Assembly (NCBI GenBank): GCA_025093555.1
Contig: JAIWNF010000017.1
Span: 186,001-250,000 of the forward strand
Source: Circinella umbellata
Lineage: Eukaryota > Mucoromycota > Mucoromycetes > Mucorales > Lichtheimiaceae
Direction: 5' to 3'
Length of the DNA: 64,000 bases
In this document: positions 21,431 to 33,752 of the stretch, piece by piece
Layout of the letters: each line of letters opens with the position of its first letter
Numbering within the stretch: position 1 is the stretch's first letter
Position numbers and translations under genes: made by a program
Notes under the pieces: model-generated
What the model was told of the DNA's origin: nothing
Database searches by the model: none
Seen by the model: only the letters and a program-made list of their open reading frames with translations

Positions 21431-23399
21431 AAAAAAAAACAAAAAGATATTAAAAGGAAAGGCAACGCTCTAACCTTTTTATTTTACTTTTTCAAAAACA
21501 CCTTATTCTTTTTTTTTTTTACTTTTTACTTTTGTAAATATTTTATATAACAACATCAATTATAACATTCTTTCAGAACAACTTATATTTCAACAACAAT
21601 CCAAATTCAAAAATATTGCTGGTTTCCAATGGAGAATTGGATAAAAAGCAACACCTACACCTTTTTGTTCTTCACAAACAACGTACAAAGTTTTTACCGT
21701 TTTGAATATACCTTAATTCTTATTTTTTTTCTCTTAATGATTAGACCAAGTAGACTTTAATATTATAATTTTTAAAAGAATTACTTTTTTTTCCTTGCTT
21801 TTATCATAATAATTGATTTTATCTATTTTGATTATGCTTTTTTTTATGGCATTTATGGTAATACAAAAATTTATCATTGTAATTTGTCTTCAATGTTCTT
21901 ATTATTCTTATTGTACAACCTATCTCGCTTTAGTTTGGTGTCGATCATGTCATTAGGAGTCAAGGACTTGTACTATATTCTTTGTAATGAATTTTAATCG
22001 ATTGGGAAGAGTTATCAAAACAATATATTGAACATAGTTGTCCTCAGTCTTTATCTTGCTTATATATTTGATGAGGAATTTAGTAGCTGTAGTGATAATG
22101 GTTATATCGTTGAAAAAATAACAGGTTCAAAGTGTATGTTACGATATTCTTATTCGATTCTGTATTACATATGGTTGTTTCGTTCAATAAACACAGAGAT
22201 ATTTCCGTATTTTACAAGACATTCCAGCATGTGTATTTTTATTATCATGTTTTCCCGTAAATCATTATTGGTAAATCGCTTTTTCTCCCCCAAAAATTAA
22301 TACTTTTTTTTTTGTTTTTAACAATTCTTTTAACTTCTCAAACTACATAATGCATCGTGCATAATAATATAGTGATGGAGTAATGTATATGGTGTTACAA
22401 CCGGGAATCAAGCATAATTATCATCTGACCTCTCAAACAAAAAAAAAAGGGGGGGTGGTGGTGCCTACAAATAAACATGTGAATAGCCTTTTTAAGAGAA
22501 ACGGGTGCCACTTGTTATACTATTCCGGATTACCCAAGAAACGATGCCGTGCTTTACGCTGTGTCGCAAAGGAAGGAGCAACAGCTGACTCGATGGTTTC
22601 TTGCTCTAGTTGCTGTTAATAAAAGACTGAATTATAATCCTTTCTTTATAATTTGTAGAATTTTTTTGGTATGAATTAAAGAAAAGGGATTTATACTCAT
22701 TTTAGTTGAGTAGTTGCAGATATACAAAAAAAGAAACTTATTTATATAATATCCCTGGATAAAACAGTTAATAAAACATATGACTATATAGTGTGACCAT
22801 GGCAACCTATCTTAAAATGATTTGATTAAGGGTTGCCCTGAAAAACAAATATTCGCACGGTCAGCTCGGGTCAGGATTTTTGTTTCCAATGGCAAATTTT
22901 CAGGATTGTCATGCAAAAAGTGAGTTTCCCCGCTACATTCCGATTTGACCATTTGGGTTCCCGATCCGTCTCTCTCTTCACTAATTTGATGGAGATATAT
23001 ATCAAAGAGAAAGCTGATTAATAATACTTACAATGTAAAGGATAAAGATTTAAATTTATATATTGATATAAATTATAAAATGGGTTGGGATAAAATAATA
23101 GTAATACTAAAAAATAAGAATAAAATATCTTCTTTTCAATGTTTTGGTTTGTTTTTTTGCTAATTGCGTAAAAACAAAAAAAGATATATAAATATGATTA
23201 ATTGTTGTAGTTGTTTATAAATGTATGTTTGTATATAAATGTAAGTGTTCGTGGGTAGGTGCATTTATGTTTTTTTATGTGTAAAAAAAAAAGAAGGGAA
23301 TAGAAAAATAATAATACGTTTTAATGATTTTTAATTATACATTTTTTTTTTTTGGAATTTTAGATACGGAAATCATTTTGTGTGTTCTTTTGTTTTTTT
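21431..23399. other. Intergenic region between convergent genes
   Basis: 3' flanks of the membrane-protein gene and of the CCCH gene, very rich in poly-T and poly-A. A frame at 22383-22619 begins in AT-rich DNA and shows no domain. Nothing supported. Confidence 0.5.
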
Positions 23400-25100
23400 T
23401 TATGATCTAGGTACACTATTATGTACCAAGGACGGAAATGATACTTGACTTGAAAACATTCTTTGAAAATGATGAGATTGTGATGTTGTTGTGTTACTGT
23501 TGTTAGATTTTACTTGTTCTGGATTTTCATCTTGCATAAATATCAACTCATCCATATTGTTACCAAAGGGTGAAAATGGATCATCATCTTCGTCAGAAGG
23601 TGAAGTACCTGTTCCAGTAGTAGTTGTTGTTGTTGTTGCTCCATTACCTGTTCGATAGAGCAATGAAGCACTTGTCATACGATGGTGACTGTGATCTCCA
23701 GGAATATTAATTGCTTTACTTCCAGAAGGGGACGATGATAATAGTGATAAATGGTCTTGTTGCTGTTGCTGTTCATCAATGGAAGGTGTTGTTGTAAATG
23801 AGGACGATGCTCGGTGTAAGAATGGAACATGCCAAGATGATGATTGGATTGAAGGTGGTGGTGCAGGAGGCATATCGAATGGCGATAATCCCAAAGGTGA
23901 CCGACTATTATTATTGTGATACGGTGAAGACGACGGGTGATACAACATCCGATCCCTCGATCGGTTTAATTCAGCCGGTGTCAGCAGATCATTTAATGAC
24001 GATGGTAATAAGACATCTTCACCATTATTTGTATTATGACCGTTTCCTCCTACTCTTCCTACTATTCCAATACCTCCCCTTCCTATCATGGTTCCATCTT
24101 CTTCATCACTTTGTTGTTGCGAAAAGGTACGTCGATGATGATATTGTTGCTGAGGGTTTAATAAACTATTTTGTGATGATGTATAAGTAGTTGGTGATAA
24201 CAGATATTTTTTGTCAAAATTATTATTTAAAGGGGATGGATCTGCATTGGGTGCTGAAGCAGATGCTAACATAATATTATTTTGTCGAATAGCTGCTGAA
24301 AGTTCACTATTATTATTGCTGTTACCATAATTTCTATTCAATTCATCACGTGTGAGGTTGAGATAGGGTCTTGGGTCAGGAGGAGATGCAACCAGCAAGT
24401 AGTTATTATTTGTTGCTGTTGTTGTGTTAGACATGATGGGTATCGCTTGTGATGCTGATGATGAACTCATTGTAGTTGTACTCATACTACCTTGTATTTT
24501 ACGTCTTGCTGCTGCTGCTGTTGCTGCACTAGTAGCACCCATTGCTACTGTACCATGTTGAAGTAATTTACTACGGCCCGTATTATCAACCGGTGATAAG
24601 GTATGAAGTAAAGCACATTTGGAGCCAAATTTACAGTTGCCCTTTAGAAAGTATTTGCATACAGCAGAATCGGATGCCAAGTCTTGACTATGAGAAAATA
24701 CACAATTGGCACCAGCTGTACAAGTACCTTGCTTGAAAAACTTGCATGGAACATGTGAAAGATTGGATGCTAATATATATAATCCCATTCCATTTATTTT
24801 TAGTTATATAAGTATATAAGTATATAAGTATATAGTCTATTGTATACTATTACTATTACTATCATAATAATAGTCGAGTTTCTTACGTTTACTGTTACCA
24901 TTATTATTATTAATATTATTAATAAGAATGTTGGTATTTGTATTACTATTATTCCGACCCAAGATAGTTCTTTGTTGTTTGCTGCTGCGCGACCGTTTCA
25001 CTTGAAAAGCAGACGGAGAACTTTTAGATAACTGGTTTAAACTTAGTTGATCAAAGTCGTCAACAAGTAATTCTGTACCAAGCAAATGGTCATTGTTCAT
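23400..25100 (-). CDS. CCCH zinc-finger protein, LEE1/Cps3-like (two exons)
   Basis: Exons 24848-25100 and 23400-24769 on the minus strand, joined across a 78-nt intron (A/GTATAC ... TTAG/CATCC), give 540 residues. The first ATG (MNNDHLLGTELL) is used. Two adjacent CX7CX5CX3H fingers lie at about residues 93-111 (CKFFKQGTCTAGANCVFSH) and 122-140 (CKYFLKGNCKFGSKCALLH), preceded by SNLSHVP. This tandem spacing resembles the fungal LEE1/Cps3 group of putative RNA- or DNA-binding proteins. The remaining 400 residues are low complexity (N, S, T, Q, H repeats) with no other domain. The frame open upstream of the second exon is intronic, since it adds no homologous sequence. Confidence 0.82.
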
Positions 25101-26562
25101 GTTAAATAGTTAACTTTTTTTTTTTTTTTTGGTCTTTTGGGTAAAGTGTGTAAGAATAAGAAAAAAAAGGGGAAGGACAGGAAAACAAAAGGTACTTTTT
25201 CTTTTTTTTTTTTTGGTTGCGATTGAGAAATAAATAAAAAAAAAGGAAGAAGAAATAAAAGATAAAGAAAAAAGAAAGAAGAGAATGTAAAAGCTTACAA
25301 AACGGGAAAGAAAGAAAGAAAGAAAAAGAAAGAAAGAAAGAAAGGCACAAAAAAAAGTGTATAATGTATAAATATCTTTTTAAATTCACCAAAATAGAAA
25401 AAAAAGGTGGTTTTCTTGATGTATCAAAGTAATTTTTTTTTTTACAACAACAAAATATATAATATTCTAATAAAAAAGCAACATGAAATATAAAAGAAAA
25501 AAAAAAGACGGGAAAGAAAGTATTTTTTTATTTTATTTTATTTTATAGTTTGTAAAGGTTGCTGCGGGGTCAGACATGCAAAACACTAAAGGTCATGCGA
25601 CTGCGAGGTTACCTTGGTATATATATGTGTTACTTCTTATTATAATATATAGCACACGCTTTCCTACTCCTTTTAGCGTAAAGTAAGAACCGGCTCTTAT
25701 TTGATCTTAAAAACCGTCAAAATAAAAGAAAAAAGGAGGCATATATTTATAAGAGTAAACGGTATAAAAATAAAAAACCTATAAGAAGGGTACGGTTTAT
25801 ATATCAATATAGTAACAGTAAATAATAATAATAGCTATGAAACAAATTAGTAGACGGCACGTGGTAAAGATATAAACTGTTAAGTCTAATTAATAAAACG
25901 AAATGAGGTGAAATGAAGATTAATATAAAAGAAAAATGAATAGAAAACTCATAAAAAAACTATTTTGGAAAAAGCACGTATTATTATATTATAAAAGAGG
26001 AACCGTTATTTATAATTATTGACGGCAAAAAAAAAGCATGGACGAAGTCATCTAAATATGGATAAATGGACAAGTAGAAATTATTTTTATATCATTACTG
26101 AGAAATCCTTTCTCGCCCCTTTTCGAAATATGTACTCTATAACTATTGCGTATATTGTTATTATTACGAGCAATAAGTACCCTTTCTGAGTGCTATGGTA
26201 ATTCACACAGCTACTGATTAGAAAAGCCTATCGTTGTCATGGTAATACATTTAGCTTTTACTATGGTAACCATATACATTATAATGCCATATCTTGGTTC
26301 TTTTTTTTTTCAATGCTGCAGCAAAACCAATTTTCTAATTGTGTGCTTTATTTACATTATGCAAAGATAATTTGAAGATAAGAAAAAAAAACAATAAACG
26401 ATAAAATGAATAATAAAAAGAAAGATAGGAGAACAAAAGAAGATATTTTTGTTAAAAATGTGTTGTGTAAATGTTATATATATGTACGTGTGTGTGTGAG
26501 AGAGAGAGTGTATTGTAAAAAAAATGAAGTTAGTTGTTAATTGTTATTATAATTTATAATTA
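25101..26562. other. Intergenic region with GAAA microsatellite
   Basis: Upstream of the CCCH gene and downstream of the SRP40-like gene. 25305-25345 is a gaaa/aaag tandem repeat, and many A/T homopolymers occur. No gene recognised. Confidence 0.5.
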
Positions 26563-28620
26563 TTAAAACTTGATGCTATGACTTTCCATGGATATAACTC
26601 CACCACGATAAGATCCTCTCTTCTTTTTATTCTTTTCAGCTCTGAATTTATCACCTCGTGTCTTGATCAGATCCTGATGTGCCTTCCAACCATACGATTG
26701 TTCACCAGAACCACCCTTGTTAACATAAGTGTTATCTTTTAATCTTTCGTCATGGAATTCTACCTCTTCAGGTCGTACACGTTGAAATGGTGTACCAGGT
26801 TGTCGTTTAGCCTTCTTGGCTTGATGAATATCGGCTCCAGTATCTTCAAGCTGATGCTTGGTACCAGCGTTTACAGTAGTAGCTTCTGTGACTTCCTTGG
26901 GTTCAACCTTGGCATTTTCTTTTTCATCTTCACTTTCGCTTTCACTGCTGCTACTGCTGTCGGAAGAAGAGGAAGAAGAAGATGATGAGGAAGAATCGTC
27001 CTTGGTTTCCTTTTCTTCGTCTTCCTCCTTCTTTTCGTCATCACTATCTTCAGAATCACTTGATTCACTATCGGCATCCGATCCACTGCTGGAAGAGTCA
27101 TCATCATCATCCTTTTTATCATCCTCCTTTTCTTCCTTCTTTTCTTCCTTCTTTTCTTCTTCTTCGTCTTCAGAGTCGCTACTGCTATCACTATCAGACG
27201 AGGAGGATGAATCGCTATCACTATCCGATGAATCACTTGAAGAAGAGCTCTCCTTCTTCTCTTCTTCAGAATTGTTTGATGATGATGCTTCTTTCTTTTC
27301 TTCTTCTTTTTCGGATTCAGAGTCGCTCGAATCACTAGAATCGCTGCTGGAAGAAGAGGAAGAAGAAGAACTACTTGAGGAAGAGGATGAGGAAGAGCTA
27401 TCTGATTTTTTAGCTTCCTTCATTTCTGTATCTTCATCTTCGGATTCACTTGATGATGCTTTATCGGCTTCCTTCATTTCGACGTCCTTATCTTCTTCTT
27501 CATCGGATGAGCTACTGCTGTCACTATCGCTAGAACTGGACGAGTCACTGCTACTGCTGCTTGATGATTCTTTTGCTGCTACTTCTTCTTTCTTTTCTTC
27601 TTTCTTTTCTTCTTCTTCGTCGGATGAGGAGGATGAATCAGAGTCTGAATCACTGCTGCTGCTACTGCTGCTAGAAGATGAAGTTTCCTTTGCTACTGCT
27701 GGTTCTTCCTTCTTTTCTTCTTCTTCTTCTTCGTCGGATGAGGAAGATGAGTCAGAATCAGAATCACTGCTGCTGGAGCTGGATGAATCACTACTGCTGC
27801 TTTCTTTCTTTTCGGATGATGATGAGTTGCTAGATGATTCAGCCTTTTTTTCTTCTTTCTCTTCTTCTTCATCAGATGATGAAGAGGACGAGTCACTGTC
27901 CGAGCTGGAGCTGTCGGAGCTGCTGCTGCTGCTGCTGCTGCTGCTAGAAGATGAAGCTTCCTTTGCTGCTAATGGTTCTTCTTTCTTTTCTTCTTCTTCT
28001 TCATCTGAGGATGACGAATCACTATCCGAGGAAGAGCTGCTGCTACTAGAATCACTGCTGGAGCTACTCTTGGATTCTTCCTTCTTTTCTTCTTCTTCGT
28101 CGGATGAAGAAGAGTCACTGTCACTGCTGGACGAGCTTGAGCTATCGCTGTCGCTCGAGGAAGACGATGATTCTGCTTCCTTCATATCAGTATCCTCACC
28201 ACTATCAAAATGAAAAAAATTGACTTGCATAATCAGTATATTTCCTTTTTTATTTCTAGTTTGTTCTTTTTTTTTTTTTTGGTTTCAATTTAACCCTTTA
28301 AGAACTTTTCTTCTTTTCTTACCTTCCAGCTTGCTTCTTAAATAATTCTTCAAGAGAAGGAGCATCACTTGACGATTTAGCAGCCTAAAAATAAAAACCA
28401 TAATCGATAATATTAAAAAACCAGTTATTTTTAAGATCTAGATCTTGTCAAAAAAAAAGTACACACACACACACGAGCCGCGTATGGGGTCTAGTATATA
28501 TGTATATATACCGAAAAAAAAACTTACCGAAGGATTTTTCTTCTTTAATTTTTCAGCTGCTTCAGTATAGCCCTTTGATACAAGATAAGCATAAATGCTT
28601 GCCTCCAATTCTCCTGCCAT
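26563..28620 (-). CDS. SRP40: SRP40/Nopp140-like nucleolar protein with LisH N-terminus (three exons)
   Basis: Exons 28528-28620, 28323-28384 and 26563-28201, GT-AG introns, phases consistent, 597 residues. Residues 1-31 (MAGELEASIYAYLVSKGYTE) form a LisH-type dimerisation motif, the known start of Nopp140/SRP40 proteins. The centre, about 450 residues, is alternating serine tracts and acidic/lysine blocks (EEEEKKEE), the expected casein kinase 2-phosphorylated repeats. The last 75 residues are the conserved SRP40 C-terminal domain (GTPFQRVRPEEVEFHDERL, DNTYVNKGG, SYGWKAHQDLIKTRGDKFR). The family are nucleolar chaperones of box C/D and H/ACA snoRNPs. The opposite strand is also open over most of exon 3, but that frame is only a shadow of the Ser/Glu codons. 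Confidence 0.92.
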
Positions 28621-29339
28621 GTTTTTTTTTAAAAATGTAATGTATTAAAGTTAAAAAAAAGAGGAAGAATAGAATTTTTTTTTCGGTGTCAAAAAGAATT
28701 TCGTATCGCGCATATTCTCTTTTTTTTTTTTGCTTAGCCACAGCGACAATTATCGTGGTTCCTTGATCTGCTACACTAAATTATGTTACACAAGAAAAAA
28801 TAAATAAATTATTGGATTTTTATCAGCATGATAACTCGCATTGGTTGCTATAACTACACAAATAACTAAATTGATAGTTGATATAAGGAATGAAAGTACT
28901 AGAGTTACAATCTCTAAAACATTAATAATAGTAGTAGTATAAGATTTTTAAGTAGAAGCTCAATCTATTTAATTCTAATTCCATTAATGGTTGATAAGAA
29001 CTTTATTGTTTTACGCCGTACATCTTCTTGACCCACCAATTTACGTCATACATCTAAAATATCTTTTAATATCCTTTGAAGTAATCTCAATAAGTAGTAT
29101 TTTTATAACCAACTGATTAATAAGATTTTTACTTCGTCTCCCGCTCCTCAATTTTTTTGCTTTCGTTGATGGTGATTTCCAAACTATGAATCTATACTTT
29201 CGCGCACAGCATGATTTCGTATTTGTGTTCTACTATTGATAATTTATTCTCTACAATTTAACATGGTAAAATATTAAAAAATAGTAGCAATATCCCTAAC
29301 AACAATGTTCCAACATCATAAGATACAGTGAAGCAAAAA
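28621..29339. other. Intergenic region upstream of SRP40-like gene
   Basis: Contains the promoter side of the SRP40-like gene, with T-runs within 100 bp of its ATG. No other feature seen. Confidence 0.5.
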
Positions 29340-30545
29340 ATTGTTTGATGCGTGGTAGGCAGCCGTGACAGTCTTTAGAACACACTAGTACTTACTATGT
29401 TGACAGATTTGATAGTGCACGATATCATAGCTATCATTCTTTATCAAAAGTTTGCGTCTTTACACTAGAATGTAGTTTATATTAGAACAACGTGATGGAC
29501 TTCATGGTGAAACATATATATTCTGTCAAACTAAAACGATTCTACGCGTAAATATGTCACGTAATTTCTTTTTGACCAAGCTAATATGGAGACTTAAAAG
29601 CAGTTGCAGCAATCGAATACTTGTGATTATTTATCTCAAATAACTCTTGTCTCATGATGGAGTAATCAACTACACGGGTCTTTGCAATTATATTTATATA
29701 TATTAGACAACCGGTCGTCGTCGTTAGTATAAATAGACATTGCAAATCTCATTGTAGTGATGTTGACTACGTTTCGCATCATTACAACTATCTCTGGCTC
29801 CTTTCTGCTTATAACCATGTTTGTGTTGGTTACAGCATAAATAGAAAGGTTCTATGACAAATAGTGAAATAGTTCAGAAAAGTGGTACAGTAATTTCTAC
29901 ATGTATTTTGTAGAACTATCTAACTTGCCATGATAATAAATCCACTATAACTCGACATCCATTTGCTATTCTATTTTATTATATTGCTGTAGAACGAACA
30001 TCTTTACGATAATAAAAGCTCTCAAGTTTTTGTGACAAATTATACAGATAAAATGTTATTTAGATTAAAGTCCTGTTACAAATATAAAACAAATTTGTGT
30101 ATGTAGCTTATTTGTTTGTAAGCATAGAATTATAATAAATTTCATTATTCATAAATTCATCGCCTCTCAATTATATTAGAGAAGAAGTATAAATTAATTA
30201 TTCCAACAAAGTAATGCGTGAAGACTAGGCACACTACTGTCGTTCTCCACTTGTTTTATCGCTTCACGCACACATCAGTTGTTCCTGCTCCCAGCGCTCA
30301 CCATGCTTGCAAAACGTAGAAATAATTTTATAATACTACTTTTATTCTTGATGAACCATACTTTGCATTTTGGTTGTTATTTGCTTGTCAAAAATAAAGA
30401 ATAAAAATATTTAATTAATTAGACAGCTACATGTATAATGAATTAAGCGTGAGCTGGTTCTTTCTTTCCTTGATAAATAATGGGTCACGGCCACTCTTAA
30501 AAATTCGGAGTCTAGCTATAAAGAGTTTTCTTTGGACTTCGCATT
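29340..30545. repeat. Left arm of a large inverted repeat
   Basis: Reverse complement of this stretch aligns with 40085-42490. Landmarks: the segment at 29440-29480 with ctttacactagaatgtagtt mirrors aactacattctggtgtaaag at 42380-42400; 30210-30345 mirrors the core of the tandem array; 30440-30540 mirrors 40095-40240. Identity is roughly 75-85 percent by eye, with many indels, so the duplication is old. This arm has a single copy of the array core, with a small insertion and an in-frame stop. Confidence 0.75.
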
Positions 30546-30799
30546 TTTTCTATCTTCATTTGAAAAAACAATATTAACGCGATAACGATGTCTACTACAG
30601 AATACTCCGATGTTCATCTCGTGTGTTTTTACAAGCAATGTTGAGCTATCGAACTTTGAATATAAATCACGCAGAAGGATTGTATGACGAAGTTTGTAAT
30701 ATCGATGAGCAAAGTAAAACAGTATAGACATAAAAAGAAAGAGGTTGTTCACATGTTTGTGGTTATATATTTATTAACGCATTATTATCCCGATATATA

Positions 30800-31652
30800 A
30801 AATAAAAGCTTCTCGACTAGCGTTTCAAGAAATCATTGATGATATAAACTCTGATGTAAGTGATATTGCTCTGTTTTACATTGTGTTATTGATGAAATAA
30901 CTGGAGATATGATACTTTTATCGGTATATTATAAATAATGATTCTAATTATGTGTCAAAAAAACAATGTGCTGAGGCAGAACCATTACAATACCATATCG
31001 TTTCCCCACTACGTTATTATTTTATTGGATAGATACCAAATCAGATTTTTCCTCACAAATTACAACTTTATATACTCCTGATGAGTTGAATTATTTTAAA
31101 CATCTGGTAAATAACATTTTCGCATCAAGATATCTGTATAATCACTAACAAATCATCATCGTCGTTTCGGGTATATTACCCTATATAGTTGGGTGGTATT
31201 ATGGAAGCAACACATTATTTATTGACAGGTAATCAAGTATTAAGTATTACACGTAACGATCAAGTTATTTTGAGTTCAAAAGAAGCACAGGGTGTACCAG
31301 ACCAATTGGTCAAGGGTAGTAAATAAAAGTTGAAAATGCCTTTTATACAGTATCTTTACGCTCAAATATTTATTCAAACGTACTACTTCCTTCTTGCCGA
31401 GAATGCTTGGAACTAGTAATGACGGATTACATTATCAACAATGTAACACATACTCATAAGCATTGTTTTCCTTGGCTTATCTCAACAACATCAACAACTA
31501 TCACCAGAATCAAAATGTGTCCAATTTGTTCAGAACGAATGAAATTATTCGGTTTACTATCGTTACAAAACGAAAGCATCAATGATGACGATGTTCATAA
31601 TGTACCTTCAATGTCTAGTAGTAGTACGGTAAGCAGTGACACTCCCCTTTAA
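30800..31652 (+). pseudogene. NSE1-like (SMC5/6 complex RING subunit) pseudogene
   Basis: Exon-like blocks on the plus strand match the NSE1 plan. About 30810 reads ASRLAFQEIIDDINSD; 30887 onward HCVIDEITGDMI; 31033-31106 NTKSDFSSQITTLYTPDELN, ending at a GT donor; 31189-31315 GGIMEATHYLLTGNQVLSIT and LSSKEAQGVPDQLVK; then FYTVSLRS and a C-terminal variant RING with CREC, HKHC and CPICSERM (31400-31545). NSE1 is a ubiquitin-ligase subunit of the SMC5/6 DNA-repair complex. Between 31315 and 31335 the frame is broken with an in-frame TAA and no intron can fit, and the N-terminal exons do not join in phase. Family assignment is from motif order; decay is seen directly. Confidence 0.5.
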
Positions 31653-33657
31653 CTTTCTTTAAAAGAATAATATAATTACGTTTTTGTCCATGTATATGCT
31701 TATGTATATCAAATGATTTATAATAATTTGAGTTTGTTGTTGTTATTGATTATTGTTTGACTCATTATACTATTGCTTCTTTTACTTTTAAATATATATC
31801 AAGCAATTCATATTTTAATTGTAAAGCTTTATTATTACTATTATTAGAAAAGAAAACAAAAACCAAATAAATAAAACATGGAAAACTATTTGAAAGAAGA
31901 GTAAAATTTAGTTCTGATATATGATACGTCCATCTTTTCCAATTTTCAGATATACTAATTCATAATGGCAGTATTATCAAGTGAGATATAAATATATAAA
32001 AAGTGAACGGCACACTAATTTATTTTTTGCTGATATAAACTTAAGGAAAGTTTTCGTAAAGCATGTGCCAATGCCGTTAATGACTTCAACATAAAACTGC
32101 ATATGTACCATTTCTCCACTAAATGCAAATTTTGAACTGCGTTTCAAAAAAACGCATGAGTTATGCAGATCCCCTGATTATATGCTCAGACTATCAGGAA
32201 AAATTGTACGTTACAACGAAAGTTACAAGTCATGAACTTTGGATCAAGTATGTTTAGAAGTCAGTTATGAAGAAAAAAATTATCCCGCTTATTTACTAGA
32301 AGATCTCACCTTCTAATTAGGTTTGTTGAACAGGCTACGTACGTACGTATCAATTAAAAAACTGTATTTGTAGAGAACCAGGATATATATATATATATAT
32401 ATATATATATCTTCAACGTTGCACGTGTTACTAAGATGTTTTCTTCTTTATATATATGTATATAACATAGTAAAAAATGTAACAAGCTTGACAACACCCC
32501 AAATAAAAGAACTTATCCATTTCGCCGCTTTGTAATGATCATAAACTTTACTCTATTGAAGAGTTTAAAGCAGCACCGAACCAATATAAGGATATTTTAT
32601 GATAATTATGAAATGCGTTTTTTATTTGATCGTATGACACAAAAATCATAAAAGAATTTGATTTGAAGTGTTATGATATACTTGTTTTTTTGGCATCTTG
32701 TGTATTCTTCTTCCTAGGATACATATAATTCAACTCTATAAAAACATTGATCTACTACAAAAATGAAAGCACATGCTACACTAAAATAAAATACAGTGAC
32801 AAATGCCTTTGAGTTTATACCGTATTTATGCAGCTATAGTCCCATTGAAGTGTGACATGTTCCCGGAAATCCCTTATATGGTTATCTGTGTGTTTAACAC
32901 AATTTATCTATTGGATCAAAGTTAATACAGATTAACTTGTAAAACAAGTATTATTTCAATAATATAGTTGTAGAATCAAATACTTAAATGTTAGTTCTTT
33001 TCTCTATCTCTGTCTCTCGCAATATCATTCTCCTCCCACCTTCTTCTAATTAACTACTTTATATAAATCACACTAAACAAAATCAATTACATATTCGCAT
33101 TACATATAAGCAGATATAAAAGTATACACACTTCTCACGTTTTTATTTATATAAGCAATATGATAAAATAATAATTAAAATATAGTATAATTAAAATAAA
33201 ATATTACTTCTCGACAGGCTAAATAAAACAGGAGTTAAGCATTTCATACCAACATATTCAAAAAATCGCCCTTGGGCGGATAAGACTCTGAGCATTCAAG
33301 TGTATTTGTGTATGAATCGCATAGGTATATATGCTTTTTCTTTTTCTTTTACTTATTATTATTCATGTGTAATTTAAAATAAGAAACACTTATCTATGTG
33401 TTTCACCAATATATATCGACACACATTATACAGTCATTCATACCTTCTACTTGTTTATAATTTGAAATTAGTATACGCTTCTAAATCATCAAACTAAAGA
33501 TATATTTTATATAATAATAATAATAATAATAATAACAAGATAGCTACGTATAAGTCAGTTTTTCAAGTAAAATGAATATATATATAAAAATGAGTGTATG
33601 AGAAGAAAATAAGTAGGTTATTTAATATACAGGGTTTGAGTGAATTGACTGGAGAGG
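31653..33657. other. AT-rich region without recognised gene
   Basis: Holds an AT dinucleotide run at 32382-32411 and a TAA microsatellite near 33507-33535. No ORF with recognisable domain on either strand. Confidence 0.5.
32382..32411. repeat. AT dinucleotide microsatellite
   Basis: Perfect AT repeat of about 15 units. Confidence 0.85.
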
Positions 33658-33752
33658 TAAAGTAAAACCCCGCTTTTGCACCCCCCGTTTTTTGCACTAC
33701 TTTCAAGTCAAATCCCACCTGTGCAAAAAATGGGATTCAACTGTACTAACAA
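33658..33752. mobile_element. Very short pogo/Tigger-like MITE
   Basis: Left end TAAAGTAAAACCCCGCTTTT then GCACCCCCC. Right end, read inverted, TACAGTTGAATCCCATTTTT then GCAC. The TA flanks and the CAGTTGAATCCC...TTTTTGCAC terminal pattern are typical of pogo/Tigger-type TIRs. Too small to encode anything. A related left end lies at 39586-39621. Confidence 0.5.

Noticed and set aside
22383..22619. 78-codon plus-strand frame with a cysteine-rich end
   Set aside because: Starts in low-complexity AT-rich DNA, no family resemblance and no flanking exon signals.
26858..28213. 451-codon open frame on the plus strand opposite the SRP40-like gene
   Set aside because: Mirror of Ser/Glu/Lys repeat codons; the minus strand has LisH and SRP40 C-terminal domains with matching intron phases.
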